Positions 9,603 through 18,284 of a stretch of 40,932 nucleotides of DNA are shown piece after piece. The notes under the pieces are model-generated. The model saw only the letters and a program-made list of their open reading frames with translations. It did no database searches and was not told the origin of the DNA. The position numbers were made by a program, and so were the translations under genes. The DNA is from a virus, in IMG/VR virus record IMGVR_UViG_3300025168_000196, positions 1 through 40,932 of that record. The stretch is one strand, 5' to 3'. Every line of letters starts with the position of its first letter. Position 1 is the first letter of the stretch.

Positions 9603-12600
9603 ATGGCAGATTTTCATCATCCAAAATTACGACTACTAAAAGGAGACGAATTAACTCATCAAGAGCTAGATAATAATATTAATTCTTTTTACTATTCAAG
9701 TTCTCTAGATGGAAGTAATATAAAATTATACGCAGGAAGTACATCAGGAAGCTTTTTAGGCTACACTCAATCATACGACGTAAACGCCTTTACCTCTTCT
9801 CATGCGATATCAGCATCTTACGTCCCAACTGCATCTTATGCTTTATTTGCAATATCTTCTTCTGTAGAAGTAACACTAGAACATTCATCATCATATGCTG
9901 AATCAGCTTCTTTTGCAGACATTTCTAATAACGCTTTATCTGCATCTCATTTTGCTAATGGAGTAATATCAGCATCAGTAAACCTTAATACTTTAACCTT
10001 AAGAAAAGCAGATAACTCAACCCTATCTTACTTAATACATACAGGTTCAGGAGAAGTAAACCCAGACGGATTACTTTCTTCTTCTGCTCAGATAGCAACT
10101 GATATTTCTGGTTCATTATCTAACTCAGCAATAAGTGCTCTAAATGCAGGTATAGTATCAGCATCAGCTCAAATAAGAGATAGATTAGTATCAGCAGGAG
10201 CATTTACTTCTGCCTCTAATGCAAGTATAAGAAATACATTAGGTACCAATCAATTTATTTTATCTGGATCTAAACCAAATACTAGTACACTTAGATTACA
10301 TCCTGCAGCTGGAACTAGTTTAGACTATGAAGTGGGAGGAGAAGATTTAAGGCTACAAGCAGTATTAAACTTAACAAGCTCGATATTATTAGAAACAGGT
10401 TCAGTTAAAACTAGACTTAACACATTAGAAGCTGCTTCAAGCTCATATTATAATTCATCATCTGTTGCTTTAAACACAGTAAAGCTATTCAATGGAGCTA
10501 CAACACATTCATTAATAATAGATACTGGCTCAGGAGAACCTTTACCAGATGGATTATTTTCTTCCTCAAATCAAGTAGATGGAGCACAGTTAGGGGCGAA
10601 TAAAAATATTACAATAGCAGGAACGTCTGTTAATTTAGGAAGTTCGATTTCTCTTTCAACTATAAACGCAGGAAGTAGTGTAGTATCAAGTTCTACCCTC
10701 TCAAACCCAGGCTACGGACAGGGTTTAATAAGACATTCAGTCAACAGTGATGACCCCGCTGATACACAAGCATCTAACTTAAGTAAAACTGATTCACCAG
10801 TCTTTGATGGTATAACTATATCAGGAAGTACTAATTTTGGTAGTGGTAGTAACTCAAACAATCACCTCTTTACCGGTTCAGTTTATGTTAGCGGTGCTTT
10901 ACATTTAGGAGGAGGATCAGCTATAGGTAACGATATTACCGGAGCTTACTGGCAAGGGTATCAAATATCAAGTTCTAAAATTGATTTTGCAGCAGGTGCA
11001 GGTAACTCTTTAAATGATGTATTAAACAAAAAGTTTGAAAAAGCAACGTTTGATAACACATCTGTTGAATTAACACTAACTAATGCTACAGGGTCTACTA
11101 CATTATCAACCATTGATAATAGGACAACAGGACTACTTAGTGCTACTTCTTCTTATGCAACTAAACTAGGTATGGACCTAGTATCAGGATCAGGAATAAT
11201 AAATGCAGCATTATCCGGTTCAAATACCAATACAATAAGATTTACTAAACAAGATGATTCTACTATAGATGTAACAATCAATACAGGATCAAACATAGTA
11301 CTCAGTATAGTAGAAGGAGGAGGTATAAATGTAACCAGCAGTAACGGTGTATTTACCGTATCTGGAGAACCAGCAAGTGCTACAAATGCAGGTATAACTG
11401 AATATGCATCTAACACCGAAATGACCGAAGGTGTATCTACTACTAGAGCTGTTACACCAGCTAACTACTTAGCCCGCTCAACAGCCTTAGGTGTATTAAA
11501 TATACCCGGATTGCTAGCCGCTACTTCTTCTTACCTTCTTAATACTACAGATACATTAACAGGAAATCTTACTGTAACAGGTACCCTAACAGCTCAAGAA
11601 CTACATACAGAGTTTACCTCTGCTTCTATTTTATTTGAAAGTGGCTCTACAAAATTTGGAGATACGAATGACGATAACCATGCATTTACCGGATCACTAG
11701 GAGTACAAGGCGATATAACAAACGGTGGATGGAAAGGAAATGTAATCTCTGCTTCTAAAGTAGATATAGATATAAGCGGGTTTGTAGATACATCAGGCTC
11801 ACCTGAAGATAATGACTTTGCTAAATTTACTGACGCTAATACTGTAGAAGGTAGAAGCTTTGCACAAGTAAAATCTGATTTAGATCTTGAAATCGGAACA
11901 GACGTATTAGCTCAACAAACAATAGGTATTGCTAATAATAACTTATTAGAGGTAGATGATGCAGATGCAGCTGATAATGATTACGCTAAATTTACTGCTA
12001 ATGGATTAGAAGGTAGATCTTATGCTGAATTAAGATCTGATATTAATGTAGAAAATGGAGCTGATGTAACAGACGCTACAAATGTAAAAGCTTCCCTGCC
12101 AGCTGGAGTTCCTTCAGGATCAGCTTCACAAGCAAGATCTCAAATAGGAGCAGGAACTGGAAACGGTACAATTAATACATCAGGCTCACCTATAGATAAT
12201 GACTTTGCTAAATTTACTGATGCAGATACTGTCGAAGGAAGAAGCTATGCTGAAGTAAGATCAGACTTAAACGTAGAGGATGGTGCAGATGTAACAGATG
12301 CAACTAACGTGAAAAGTAATCTACCAAGTGGTGTTCCTTCCGGATCAGCTTCACAAGCAAGATCTCAAATAGGGGCAGGTACTGGGAACGGAGACGGTAC
12401 AGTTGATACATCAGGTTCACCTGTTGATAACGACTTTGCTAAATTTACAGATTCAAATACAATAGAGGGTAGAAGCTATTCAGAAGTAAGATCAGATTTA
12501 GGTTTAGGGACAATATACAGTAAAGACTACACTGCTACTGTTGCTAACGGGTCAGGAGATATACCAGACGGAGATGCAGTATATGATCACGTAACTTCAA

Positions 12601-13271
12601 GACTATCAGGATATGTAGATACATCTGGTACTCCAGTAGGTCAACAAATAGCAATATTTACAGACGCAAATACTATATCAGGCTCCACCAATCTTAAAAT
12701 GCACGTTAATGGTTCTTATCCTCAATTTAATGGACTTCAAGTAGGGGATGGAGGAACATCTAATTTATATTTAGGTAACGCAATTGATCCTAGTAGTGCT
12801 AATAAAGGTGCAAGATTCCATTCTAATGATGCTGATTTCTATTTTGACTTCCAAGGAGATGCTACACAGAATTGGTTCTTAAGAGACTATGACGGTAGCG
12901 GAGGTATAAATACAAGGTTTACTTTTAATTTTATAGACGGTGACTTTTCAACAAATACCGGTACGTTTTCAGGAAATGTAACAGCTAACAACTTTGTTAC
13001 AACTTCAGATAGAAAATTAAAGAAGGATTTAGAACCTATTAAAGGAGGTTTGGATATTCTAAAAAAATTCGTATCTTATGAGTATGAACTAGAAAATAAA
13101 AAAGATGCAGGTTTTATAGCTCAAGAAGTTCAAGAATCTCTACCTTATGCTGTTCATACTAAAAAAGACGGTTACTTAGCTTTAGATACAAAGCCTATCA
13201 TAGCTCATATGCATAAAGCAATCTTAGAAATAGATCAAAGATTATCCGCTATAGAAGAAAAATTAAAATAA
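9603..13271 (+). CDS. Long tail fibre protein with C-terminal S74 chaperone domain
   Basis: A 1222-residue fibre. The N-terminus ('MADFHHPKLRLLKGDELTHQ') likely docks to the baseplate. The shaft is Ser/Ala/Thr-rich with many 'SAS' steps. Residues about 728-1026 carry fibre repeats of the type 'DTSGSPxDNDFAKFTD..T(V/I)EGRS'. The C-terminal ~90 residues are an intramolecular chaperone of the peptidase S74/endosialidase type: 'TSDRKLKKD', 'KFVSYEYE', 'AGFIAQEVQE' and a coiled-coil end. In the known family the chain cleaves itself between Ser and Asp of the 'SDR' motif, here Ser1135/Asp1136, releasing ~87 residues after trimerisation. It probably mediates receptor contact. Confidence 0.88.
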   Translation: MADFHHPKLRLLKGDELTHQELDNNINSFYYSSSLDGSNIKLYAGSTSGSFLGYTQSYDVNAFTSSHAISASYVPTASYALFAISSSVEVTLEHSSSYAESASFADISNNALSASHFANGVISASVNLNTLTLRKADNSTLSYLIHTGSGEVNPDGLLSSSAQIATDISGSLSNSAISALNAGIVSASAQIRDRLVSAGAFTSASNASIRNTLGTNQFILSGSKPNTSTLRLHPAAGTSLDYEVGGEDLRLQAVLNLTSSILLETGSVKTRLNTLEAASSSYYNSSSVALNTVKLFNGATTHSLIIDTGSGEPLPDGLFSSSNQVDGAQLGANKNITIAGTSVNLGSSISLSTINAGSSVVSSSTLSNPGYGQGLIRHSVNSDDPADTQASNLSKTDSPVFDGITISGSTNFGSGSNSNNHLFTGSVYVSGALHLGGGSAIGNDITGAYWQGYQISSSKIDFAAGAGNSLNDVLNKKFEKATFDNTSVELTLTNATGSTTLSTIDNRTTGLLSATSSYATKLGMDLVSGSGIINAALSGSNTNTIRFTKQDDSTIDVTINTGSNIVLSIVEGGGINVTSSNGVFTVSGEPASATNAGITEYASNTEMTEGVSTTRAVTPANYLARSTALGVLNIPGLLAATSSYLLNTTDTLTGNLTVTGTLTAQELHTEFTSASILFESGSTKFGDTNDDNHAFTGSLGVQGDITNGGWKGNVISASKVDIDISGFVDTSGSPEDNDFAKFTDANTVEGRSFAQVKSDLDLEIGTDVLAQQTIGIANNNLLEVDDADAADNDYAKFTANGLEGRSYAELRSDINVENGADVTDATNVKASLPAGVPSGSASQARSQIGAGTGNGTINTSGSPIDNDFAKFTDADTVEGRSYAEVRSDLNVEDGADVTDATNVKSNLPSGVPSGSASQARSQIGAGTGNGDGTVDTSGSPVDNDFAKFTDSNTIEGRSYSEVRSDLGLGTIYSKDYTATVANGSGDIPDGDAVYDHVTSRLSGYVDTSGTPVGQQIAIFTDANTISGSTNLKMHVNGSYPQFNGLQVGDGGTSNLYLGNAIDPSSANKGARFHSNDADFYFDFQGDATQNWFLRDYDGSGGINTRFTFNFIDGDFSTNTGTFSGNVTANNFVTTSDRKLKKDLEPIKGGLDILKKFVSYEYELENKKDAGFIAQEVQESLPYAVHTKKDGYLALDTKPIIAHMHKAILEIDQRLSAIEEKLK
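11784..12681 (+). repeat. Imperfect tandem repeats in the tail fibre shaft
   Basis: Copies of a 'DTSGSP..NDFAKFTDxxT(V/I)EGRS' motif start at about 11784, 12171, 12402 and, diverged, 12615; a further partial copy lies near 11953. The best-conserved unit is about 231 bases (77 residues). It includes 'GADVTDATNVK' and 'GSASQARSQIGAGTGNG', each present twice. Such repeats can vary in number by recombination and set fibre length. Confidence 0.75.
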
Positions 13272-13278
13272 TTACTCC

Positions 13279-14538
13279 ATGCCTATAGGAACTCGTCCAT
13301 TTGAATTTAATAGATTAGAGTCGCAGGGGTATGCTAATTCTGCTACTGCTTGTATAAGCGATACCGAATGGGCAGACGGCACTGGAGATATTAACTACCT
13401 ACTTATTAACACCCCATCACCAACAGTAGCTGACATAGGGGTAGGGAATGAATTTTACACTACAGACGAAGACGGAGATGACGCTAGAGACTTGTTTGAC
13501 GGACAAAGCGAATGGTATGGAGTTAGAACATCAGCTAATACATCTTCAGTAGCAGCCGTTCAAATAGCAGCTAACGGAGAAGTACTTGATGTAGTGTCAA
13601 GCTGTAATACTGGAGCGATACTCTCTATTAGCGGTTCGGTACCCTACGTTGATTACTATATAGGGCAAGCTATATACATGTACAAAACAGGCTCTCAAGA
13701 CTGGAACTCTATCGAAGGAGCAGTTTCCTACTCTTTGACAACCATAACATCATCAATGTCAGCTAGTCACTTCAATGATTTTATATCAGCATCTGTAGGA
13801 TTATATTTTGATCAAACTATAGCAGGACAAATAACTGATCCAGCAAATCAAGTTTCATCCTCTCTTCAATTTCAAGGGTACCCAACTTACGGTCAAAGCT
13901 TTATACCAGCTGTATCATCATCTAATTGGTCTGATCAAGGTCAAGACCATTATTTAATTAAGTATGCATGGACTCAAGGAGATGGAGGAAAAGATTTAGA
14001 TACTATGACAGGATTGAAGCCTGGAACCGGAACTGGACATGACGGCAACTATACAACTGCTGCTAACTATGTAGGATATGCTGTAGGAAGTAATGATGCT
14101 AATAACGGTAAGTATGTAGGTGATGGAAACTTTGCTTCCGGTAATTACTATTTTGCATGGCCTGGAGACGACACTGCATCAGCTGGAAATGAGCAGATAT
14201 TAGTAAATCAAGATTATATAATAAGTGATAATGGATCTATATCTTCGTTTGATGTAGAAATGTTTGCTAGATGGTATAGCTTTGTCGGTACCGGTGCAAT
14301 CACTGTATCTGTAGAATTATGGCAAGGTGGTACTTGGAGTGATGGAGGAACTATATGGAATAATTCCGGCGGTACTAAAAAAGATACTTTAGCATTTGAT
14401 CTTGCCTGTAGAAGAGGAACAAGTTCCGGTACTCGTTTAGCAGGCACTGATGAATCAACGAAATTTAAAAAAATGGGAACATTAACTTTTGCTTCTAATT
14501 CTTCTGGTAATCTTGAAGTATCATTGACTGCTGGATAG
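13279..14538 (+). CDS. Putative virion/fibre-associated protein of unknown family
   Basis: A 419-residue protein beginning 'MPIGTRPFEFNRLESQGYAN'. It is rich in Gly, Ser, Thr, Asp and aromatic residues with strong beta character. Residues 240-340 are especially Gly/Asn/Asp-rich ('GTGTGHDGNYTTAANYVGYA'), as in adhesins and receptor-binding tips. No catalytic signature or signal peptide is seen. It starts 7 bases after the tail fibre gene, the usual place for a tip protein, distal adhesin or fibre chaperone; the composition favours an adhesin. It is the last gene of the evident tail block. Confidence 0.5.
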   Translation: MPIGTRPFEFNRLESQGYANSATACISDTEWADGTGDINYLLINTPSPTVADIGVGNEFYTTDEDGDDARDLFDGQSEWYGVRTSANTSSVAAVQIAANGEVLDVVSSCNTGAILSISGSVPYVDYYIGQAIYMYKTGSQDWNSIEGAVSYSLTTITSSMSASHFNDFISASVGLYFDQTIAGQITDPANQVSSSLQFQGYPTYGQSFIPAVSSSNWSDQGQDHYLIKYAWTQGDGGKDLDTMTGLKPGTGTGHDGNYTTAANYVGYAVGSNDANNGKYVGDGNFASGNYYFAWPGDDTASAGNEQILVNQDYIISDNGSISSFDVEMFARWYSFVGTGAITVSVELWQGGTWSDGGTIWNNSGGTKKDTLAFDLACRRGTSSGTRLAGTDESTKFKKMGTLTFASNSSGNLEVSLTAG

Positions 14539-14541
14539 GCT

Positions 14542-15336
14542 TTGAAAAATGTTATGGAATACAAAGATATAAAAAATATTACGGATATATTAGTAGATTT
14601 TTTTAGAAGAAATGAAAATCATTCAGAGAATATACTAAAAAATACTTTTACTGATGATACTATGTTTGAACCTGCTTACCGTTTAGCTTGGATAACACCA
14701 GACGGGACTACACTCTTCGAAGATAACCCTCGCAGTTCCTTTAAACGTAAAACGGACCACAAAAGAACAATCCTCCTAGTTCTAAAGAAATATTACTCTA
14801 CCTTAAATGTAAAAAATAAACAAAACCTTTTAAAGACTTTTTTCGGAGATATATATAACAATCAACACTTAATAGATTTTTTTGAAGCTCAAATAATATA
14901 TACAGAAGATTTATCAAGAGACCTGTGGGGCAGTTTTAAAAGCAAAGAATATCCTCAGATTATAAAACATAAGAATGGAGAAGTAAGTTACATACCACTT
15001 TTTACAAACTATATGGCAAGGTTTATGTTTATCACCGGAATAGTAAGGCTTAGATTAAAACCTGTATCTATTGATAAACAAATTCCGGAAGAAACAGGCT
15101 TTAATATACAAGCTCACACTAATTTAACATTGCACCAATCTCAATTTTTAAGAGAATTTATTTTATTAAACGATTTACAGATTAAAAAAAGTGTTTTTAT
15201 TGATGATAATACAACATATAAAACATTATTAGACAGTTTAGGATTAAATATAACTCCTAAGTTTAATAGCTTTGGACATGCTTATAGAATACTAGATTCT
15301 AAGCAAACGTATAAAAGAGAGCTACTTAATAAATAA
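14542..15336 (+). CDS. Hypothetical protein
   Basis: A 264-residue (TTG start at 14542) or 260-residue (ATG at 14554) protein; the ATG start seems at least as likely because 'MEYKDIKNITDILVDFF' reads as a natural N-terminus. It is mostly helical, Lys/Asn/Ile-rich and unlike the Ser/Gly-rich tail proteins upstream. There is an 'FRRNENHSENILKNTF' stretch near the start and a basic end. I see no known motif, membrane segment or signal peptide. It starts only 3-15 bases after the fibre-associated gene and 4 bases before a GIY-YIG nuclease gene. Function unknown. Confidence 0.5.
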   Translation: MKNVMEYKDIKNITDILVDFFRRNENHSENILKNTFTDDTMFEPAYRLAWITPDGTTLFEDNPRSSFKRKTDHKRTILLVLKKYYSTLNVKNKQNLLKTFFGDIYNNQHLIDFFEAQIIYTEDLSRDLWGSFKSKEYPQIIKHKNGEVSYIPLFTNYMARFMFITGIVRLRLKPVSIDKQIPEETGFNIQAHTNLTLHQSQFLREFILLNDLQIKKSVFIDDNTTYKTLLDSLGLNITPKFNSFGHAYRILDSKQTYKRELLNK

Positions 15337-15340
15337 AATT

Positions 15341-15817
15341 ATGACACACCCCACATGGAATTACGATGGTAAGTTAATTACCGAAATATCCGATATGCCT
15401 AAAGATACATACGGATTTATTTATGAAGTTGTTCATACATTAACTAAACAAAAATACATAGGTAAAAAAGTATTATTTTTTGAAAGAAATAAAAGATTAG
15501 GTAAAAAAGCACTTGAAACTTTAAGGTTAGAGAGAAAATCTAAAGGTATAGGAGGAAGAACTCCCCTTAAACAAAAAATAATAACTGAATCAGACTGGAC
15601 ATCTTATTACGGTTCACATAAGAAAATAAAAGAATTATTAGCAAAAGACGGACCTGAGGCTTTTTCTAAGAGAATTTTACAATTCGTACCTAATAAGAAG
15701 CAACTAACGTATTTTGAATGTAAGTACCTATTTATTAATGAAGTACTTGACTCTAGAAATAATTATATAAATGATAATATTCTAGGTAAATTTTACAGGA
15801 AAGACTTTAATTTATGA
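15341..15817 (+). CDS. GIY-YIG family endonuclease-like protein
   Basis: A 158-residue protein with the GIY-YIG nuclease core. 'GFIYEV' (residues 25-30) stands for the GIY half and 'KYIGKK' (38-43) for the YIG half, separated by the usual ~10 residues. They are followed by a basic region with Arg residues ('LRLERKSKGIGGRTPLKQK'), 'WTSYYGSHKKIKELL', and a conserved Glu in 'TYFECKYLF' that would bind metal. In the family these are metal-dependent DNA nucleases, either phage homing endonucleases or host-DNA-degrading enzymes. No separate DNA-binding domain is seen, so a stand-alone Seg-like enzyme is the closest guess. Its stop overlaps the next start as ATGA. Confidence 0.72.
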   Translation: MTHPTWNYDGKLITEISDMPKDTYGFIYEVVHTLTKQKYIGKKVLFFERNKRLGKKALETLRLERKSKGIGGRTPLKQKIITESDWTSYYGSHKKIKELLAKDGPEAFSKRILQFVPNKKQLTYFECKYLFINEVLDSRNNYINDNILGKFYRKDFNL

Positions 15818-15975
15818 AACTAAGCAAGATTATACTACAAGAAAGCTCCTCTAGGGAAGTAAAGAAGATAACTGTTCGTGCTATTCTACAATTAGCCAAG
15901 TACTTAAACATCAGCAGAAAAGAAGCTAAGCAATACTTAATAAACGCAGCTAATGAATTAGGTGATTTAAAATAA
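15814..15975 (+). CDS. Small leader-bearing protein (53 aa)
   Basis: The 53-residue reading frame begins 'MKLSKIILQESSSREVKKIT' and ends 'NELGDLK'. Its ATG overlaps the stop of the GIY-YIG gene, and it fills exactly the otherwise empty gap before the next gene. The first ten residues match the recurring leader of this window, ending in Leu-Gln-Glu followed by Ser, a fit to the (L/I)-x-E cleavage rule of T4-type prohead proteases. The rest ('VRAILQLAKYLNISRKEAKQ') looks like a small basic helix-turn-helix-like bundle. I infer a small capsid-internal DNA-binding protein, unproven. Confidence 0.65.
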   Translation: MKLSKIILQESSSREVKKITVRAILQLAKYLNISRKEAKQYLINAANELGDLK

Positions 15976-15979
15976 CCAG

Positions 15980-16417
15980 ATGATTAAACTAACAGACATT
16001 TTACTTAAAGAAGACGGCCACGGAGAAGGATATGAAGAAGGTAACGTAAAGTTACTAGGTGATGTAATTCTACCTATTGATAAAAAAATGGTACTTCAAG
16101 CTGAAGAAGATAAATATAATAGAGGTCTCTTAGTTACCAATAATAAAGATAAGAGTTACGATATAGCGTACTGGGCAGATGAATTTAAACCGTACCCTAT
16201 CGAAGTAGAGATAGACGGTAAATCTGTTGCGAAAGAAGCTAAGGTAATAAAATTATTATTTCATCCAGAAATGAATGAATCAGTAGTTACTGAATCTAAA
16301 GGTGCTAAAAATTATTTTGATGATTTAAAATTTAATTATCAAAAAGCATTTAGATATTTAGAGGCAGATGAAAAAGAAGAATATAAACAATTAGTTAAAG
16401 ATTACTTTTCTAAATAA
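15980..16417 (+). CDS. Leader-bearing hypothetical protein (145 aa)
   Basis: Begins 'MIKLTDILLKEDGHGEGYEE': the shared leader, with Leu-Lys-Glu at residues 9-11 as a possible prohead-protease site, although the following Asp is less usual. Residues 25-100 form a compact beta-rich domain ('KLLGDVILPIDKKMVLQ', 'EVEIDGKSVAKEAKVIKLLF'). After a linker with 'VVTESKG' comes a helical end ('FDDLKFNYQKAFRYLEADEK'). The function is not recognised. It starts 4 bases after the 53-residue gene, within a run of leader-bearing genes, which suggests a capsid-internal protein. Confidence 0.62.
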   Translation: MIKLTDILLKEDGHGEGYEEGNVKLLGDVILPIDKKMVLQAEEDKYNRGLLVTNNKDKSYDIAYWADEFKPYPIEVEIDGKSVAKEAKVIKLLFHPEMNESVVTESKGAKNYFDDLKFNYQKAFRYLEADEKEEYKQLVKDYFSK

Positions 16418-16441
16418 AGTAATCACTAAATTTTTAAACGG

Positions 16442-17227
16442 ATGATAAAATTAAAAGACGTAATAGGATATCCATCTCTAAAGTATCACTTAGACAACAA
16501 ACTCTCATTGCATGAGCATGTCTACCGTTACAACTCTAAAGCCTTTATACAATTGTTTAAAGAAGCAAGAGAAGCTCTTAGAGACGAAGCTATTGAGTTA
16601 GACGAAGCAGATATAGACCTTATTGAAACGACCGATATAGGTGAATATGGTGAATACAATGGACTTAAAGTACCCTTAGACTTACCTATGGTATCATCTA
16701 ATTATAATCCTCTGTTCGAAATAGGTGCTCTAATCGATCGAATGATCGAAGATGAAGACTTAATAGACGAAGCAGCTTCTATAAATGAAATGATAGACTT
16801 TGATATGATCAAAGAATTGGTAGAGTCAATAGGAGGTAACATAAACATGGACAAATTTAGAAAAGCAGTTTCTATCCAAAACGAAAGTTTTGATTACAAT
16901 GGATTTGAAATGATAAAAGCTTCAGTTGACTACATAGCCGAAGCAGATTATAAGGGGAAAAAAGTAGCTCTTAACAAACCTAAAAGAGGAGGAAGCAAAA
17001 AGTTTTATGTTTATGTAAAATCTAAGAAAGGAAATGTGAAAAAAGTATCTTTTGGAGACACAGGCCTTTCAGTTAAACTTAAACAAAGAGGCGCTAGAGC
17101 ATCTTTTGCTGCTAGACATAAATGTTCAACTAAGAAAGATAAAACTAAAGCAGGTTATTGGTCTTGTAATATTGGCCGTTACTGGAAATCATTAGGCGGT
17201 GGATCAAATTTCTCGGGATACTGGTAG
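16442..17227 (+). CDS. Leader-type protein with basic Cys-containing C-terminal module
   Basis: A 261-residue protein. The N-terminus ('MIKLKDVIGYPSLKYHL') is a variant leader without an immediate cleavage site. Residues 30-165 are acidic and helical. The last ~90 residues form a basic module with 'KVALNKPKRGGSKKFYVYVK', 'KVSFGDTGLSVKLK', 'ARASFAARHKCSTKKDKTKA' and 'GYWSCNIGRYW'. This matches, from memory, a small phage module (DUF5872-type) attached to varied phage proteins, with two Cys and a His that could bind metal. The module is preceded by Ile165-Ala-Glu167|Ala168, the same residues around the cut site as in T4 internal protein leaders. It could be released as a DNA-binding peptide. 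Overlaps the next gene by 29 bases. Confidence 0.65.
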   Translation: MIKLKDVIGYPSLKYHLDNKLSLHEHVYRYNSKAFIQLFKEAREALRDEAIELDEADIDLIETTDIGEYGEYNGLKVPLDLPMVSSNYNPLFEIGALIDRMIEDEDLIDEAASINEMIDFDMIKELVESIGGNINMDKFRKAVSIQNESFDYNGFEMIKASVDYIAEADYKGKKVALNKPKRGGSKKFYVYVKSKKGNVKKVSFGDTGLSVKLKQRGARASFAARHKCSTKKDKTKAGYWSCNIGRYWKSLGGGSNFSGYW

Positions 17228-17711
17228 ACTAAAGCAATTTATAGAGTTCTGTAATTCTAATTTTGGTGACTCTTATAACTTAGGAGGCAGTCTGTGTGAT
17301 TATTTCTATATTAAAAACTTTAAACTAAAAGAAGTTAATGATTACGATATAATTTTAGATCATAATCATATTGGGTTTGACTATTTAGAAAATTTAAGAG
17401 CTGTAAAAGAATGGAAATTTCAAGGTGACTTACGCTATATAGGAGAAGAAAGCAACGCACAACAGGTATTTAAATCCAAAGTTAAAATAAACTCAGATAT
17501 CTACACTGTAGATTGGATGTTCGGACATACTATAAAACTTCCTCATGAAGTTATTGATATTGAATTTGAAGGGGTAAAAACCAAACTTACCTCTAAAAAA
17601 TTACGAATAGATATATTAAAAAATATAGCATCTAATAAATTTCAACAAATATTTTTTCAAAATAAAGGTAAAAAGAAATTAAGTTCGTATATTACTAAGA
17701 CTTTAATATGA
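17199..17711 (+). CDS. Nucleotidyltransferase-fold protein
   Basis: A 170-residue protein with a pol-beta-like nucleotidyltransferase signature: 'LGGSLCDYF' (Gly29-Gly30-Ser31), then 'NDYDIIL' (Asp48-x-Asp50) and a third acidic residue in 'YTVDWMFG'. The Gly-Ser to Asp spacing is slightly longer than the classical pattern. Members transfer nucleotides to proteins, RNA or small molecules; minimal versions act in toxin-antitoxin and defence systems. The GTG start at 17199 lies inside the previous gene (29-base overlap); no better start is visible. It ends in an ATGA overlap with the next gene. Substrate unknown. Confidence 0.55.
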   Translation: MDQISRDTGRLKQFIEFCNSNFGDSYNLGGSLCDYFYIKNFKLKEVNDYDIILDHNHIGFDYLENLRAVKEWKFQGDLRYIGEESNAQQVFKSKVKINSDIYTVDWMFGHTIKLPHEVIDIEFEGVKTKLTSKKLRIDILKNIASNKFQQIFFQNKGKKKLSSYITKTLI

Positions 17712-17971
17712 GTAAACCTTATACGCAATTAATAAAAGATGATTATATTATAAGAGATTTTCTATATAATACACCTGCTATTGAATTTGTTTGGCACAGA
17801 GATAAAGAAGATAGGATAGTACAGGCTATGCACGATACTGATTGGTTATTTCAATTAGATAATGAGATACCAAAGAGATTATCTAAAAATAAACTATTTA
17901 TACCTAAAGAGACGTACCACCGTTTGATTAAAGGAACAGGTGATTTAAAAGTAAAAATATATGAACTGTAA
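17708..17971 (+). CDS. Small conserved phage-type protein (87 aa)
   Basis: An 87-residue protein beginning 'MSKPYTQLIKDDYIIRDFLY'. The core 'VWHRDKEDRIVQAMHDTDW', 'FQLDNEIPKRL' and 'IPKETYHRLIKGTGDLKVKI' looks well folded and resembles a small protein I recall from marine T4-like phages, with no function assigned. Conserved-looking His, Asp and Arg residues might bind a ligand or metal. Its start overlaps the previous stop (ATGA), and its stop overlaps the start of a Cys-rich micropeptide by 11 bases. Confidence 0.6.
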   Translation: MSKPYTQLIKDDYIIRDFLYNTPAIEFVWHRDKEDRIVQAMHDTDWLFQLDNEIPKRLSKNKLFIPKETYHRLIKGTGDLKVKIYEL

Positions 17972-18026
17972 CTGTAAAGATTGTAACTGCACAAAGTCTT
18001 GTAGCTGTAATTGCTGTGATTGTTAA
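17961..18026 (+). CDS. Cysteine-rich micropeptide, metallothionein-like (21 aa)
   Basis: The ATG at 17961 opens a 21-residue frame, 'MNCNCKDCNCTKSCSCNCCD' plus a final Cys, ending at TAA 18024-18026. Nine of 21 residues are Cys, arranged as C-x-C, C-x-C, C-x-C-x-CC-x-C, the spacing seen in metallothioneins and other metal-thiolate cluster peptides. It fills the gap between two genes: its start overlaps the upstream stop by 11 bases and the next ATG is 3 bases after its stop. The other residues are Asn, Lys, Asp, Thr and Ser, which suits a soluble cytosolic metal binder. Expression is not proven. Confidence 0.6.
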   Translation: MNCNCKDCNCTKSCSCNCCDC

Positions 18027-18029
18027 AAT

Positions 18030-18284
18030 ATGAGACTATCAGATATCATTCTTAATGAAGCATATATAGATAAACTAGCCAGTCAGTTTTCAAAGGCTAA
18101 CCCTCACCTAGACTTTTATGTTAAATTCGGTGAAAGAATAGATGTTAAAGGATCTCAGCAAGATTTAATTAACTTTGGCACTAAACACGATGGTAAAAAA
18201 TTTGGAGAGTACCTAGACTATGAGGTGTTTTCTATAGATGATGATGAAAGAGGAGAAATAGTTAGAATAGTAAAAATAAAATAA
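18030..18284 (+). CDS. Leader-bearing small protein (84 aa)
   Basis: Begins 'MRLSDIILNEAYIDKLASQF': the shared leader with Leu-Asn-Glu10|Ala11, a good match to a T4-type prohead protease site. The remaining ~74 residues alternate short helices and strands ('FYVKFGERIDVKGSQQDLIN', 'EVFSIDDDERGEIVRIVKIK') and look like one small alpha/beta domain. No known family is recognised. It lies between the Cys-rich micropeptide and another leader-bearing gene. A capsid-internal role is inferred only from the leader. Confidence 0.62.
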   Translation: MRLSDIILNEAYIDKLASQFSKANPHLDFYVKFGERIDVKGSQQDLINFGTKHDGKKFGEYLDYEVFSIDDDERGEIVRIVKIK

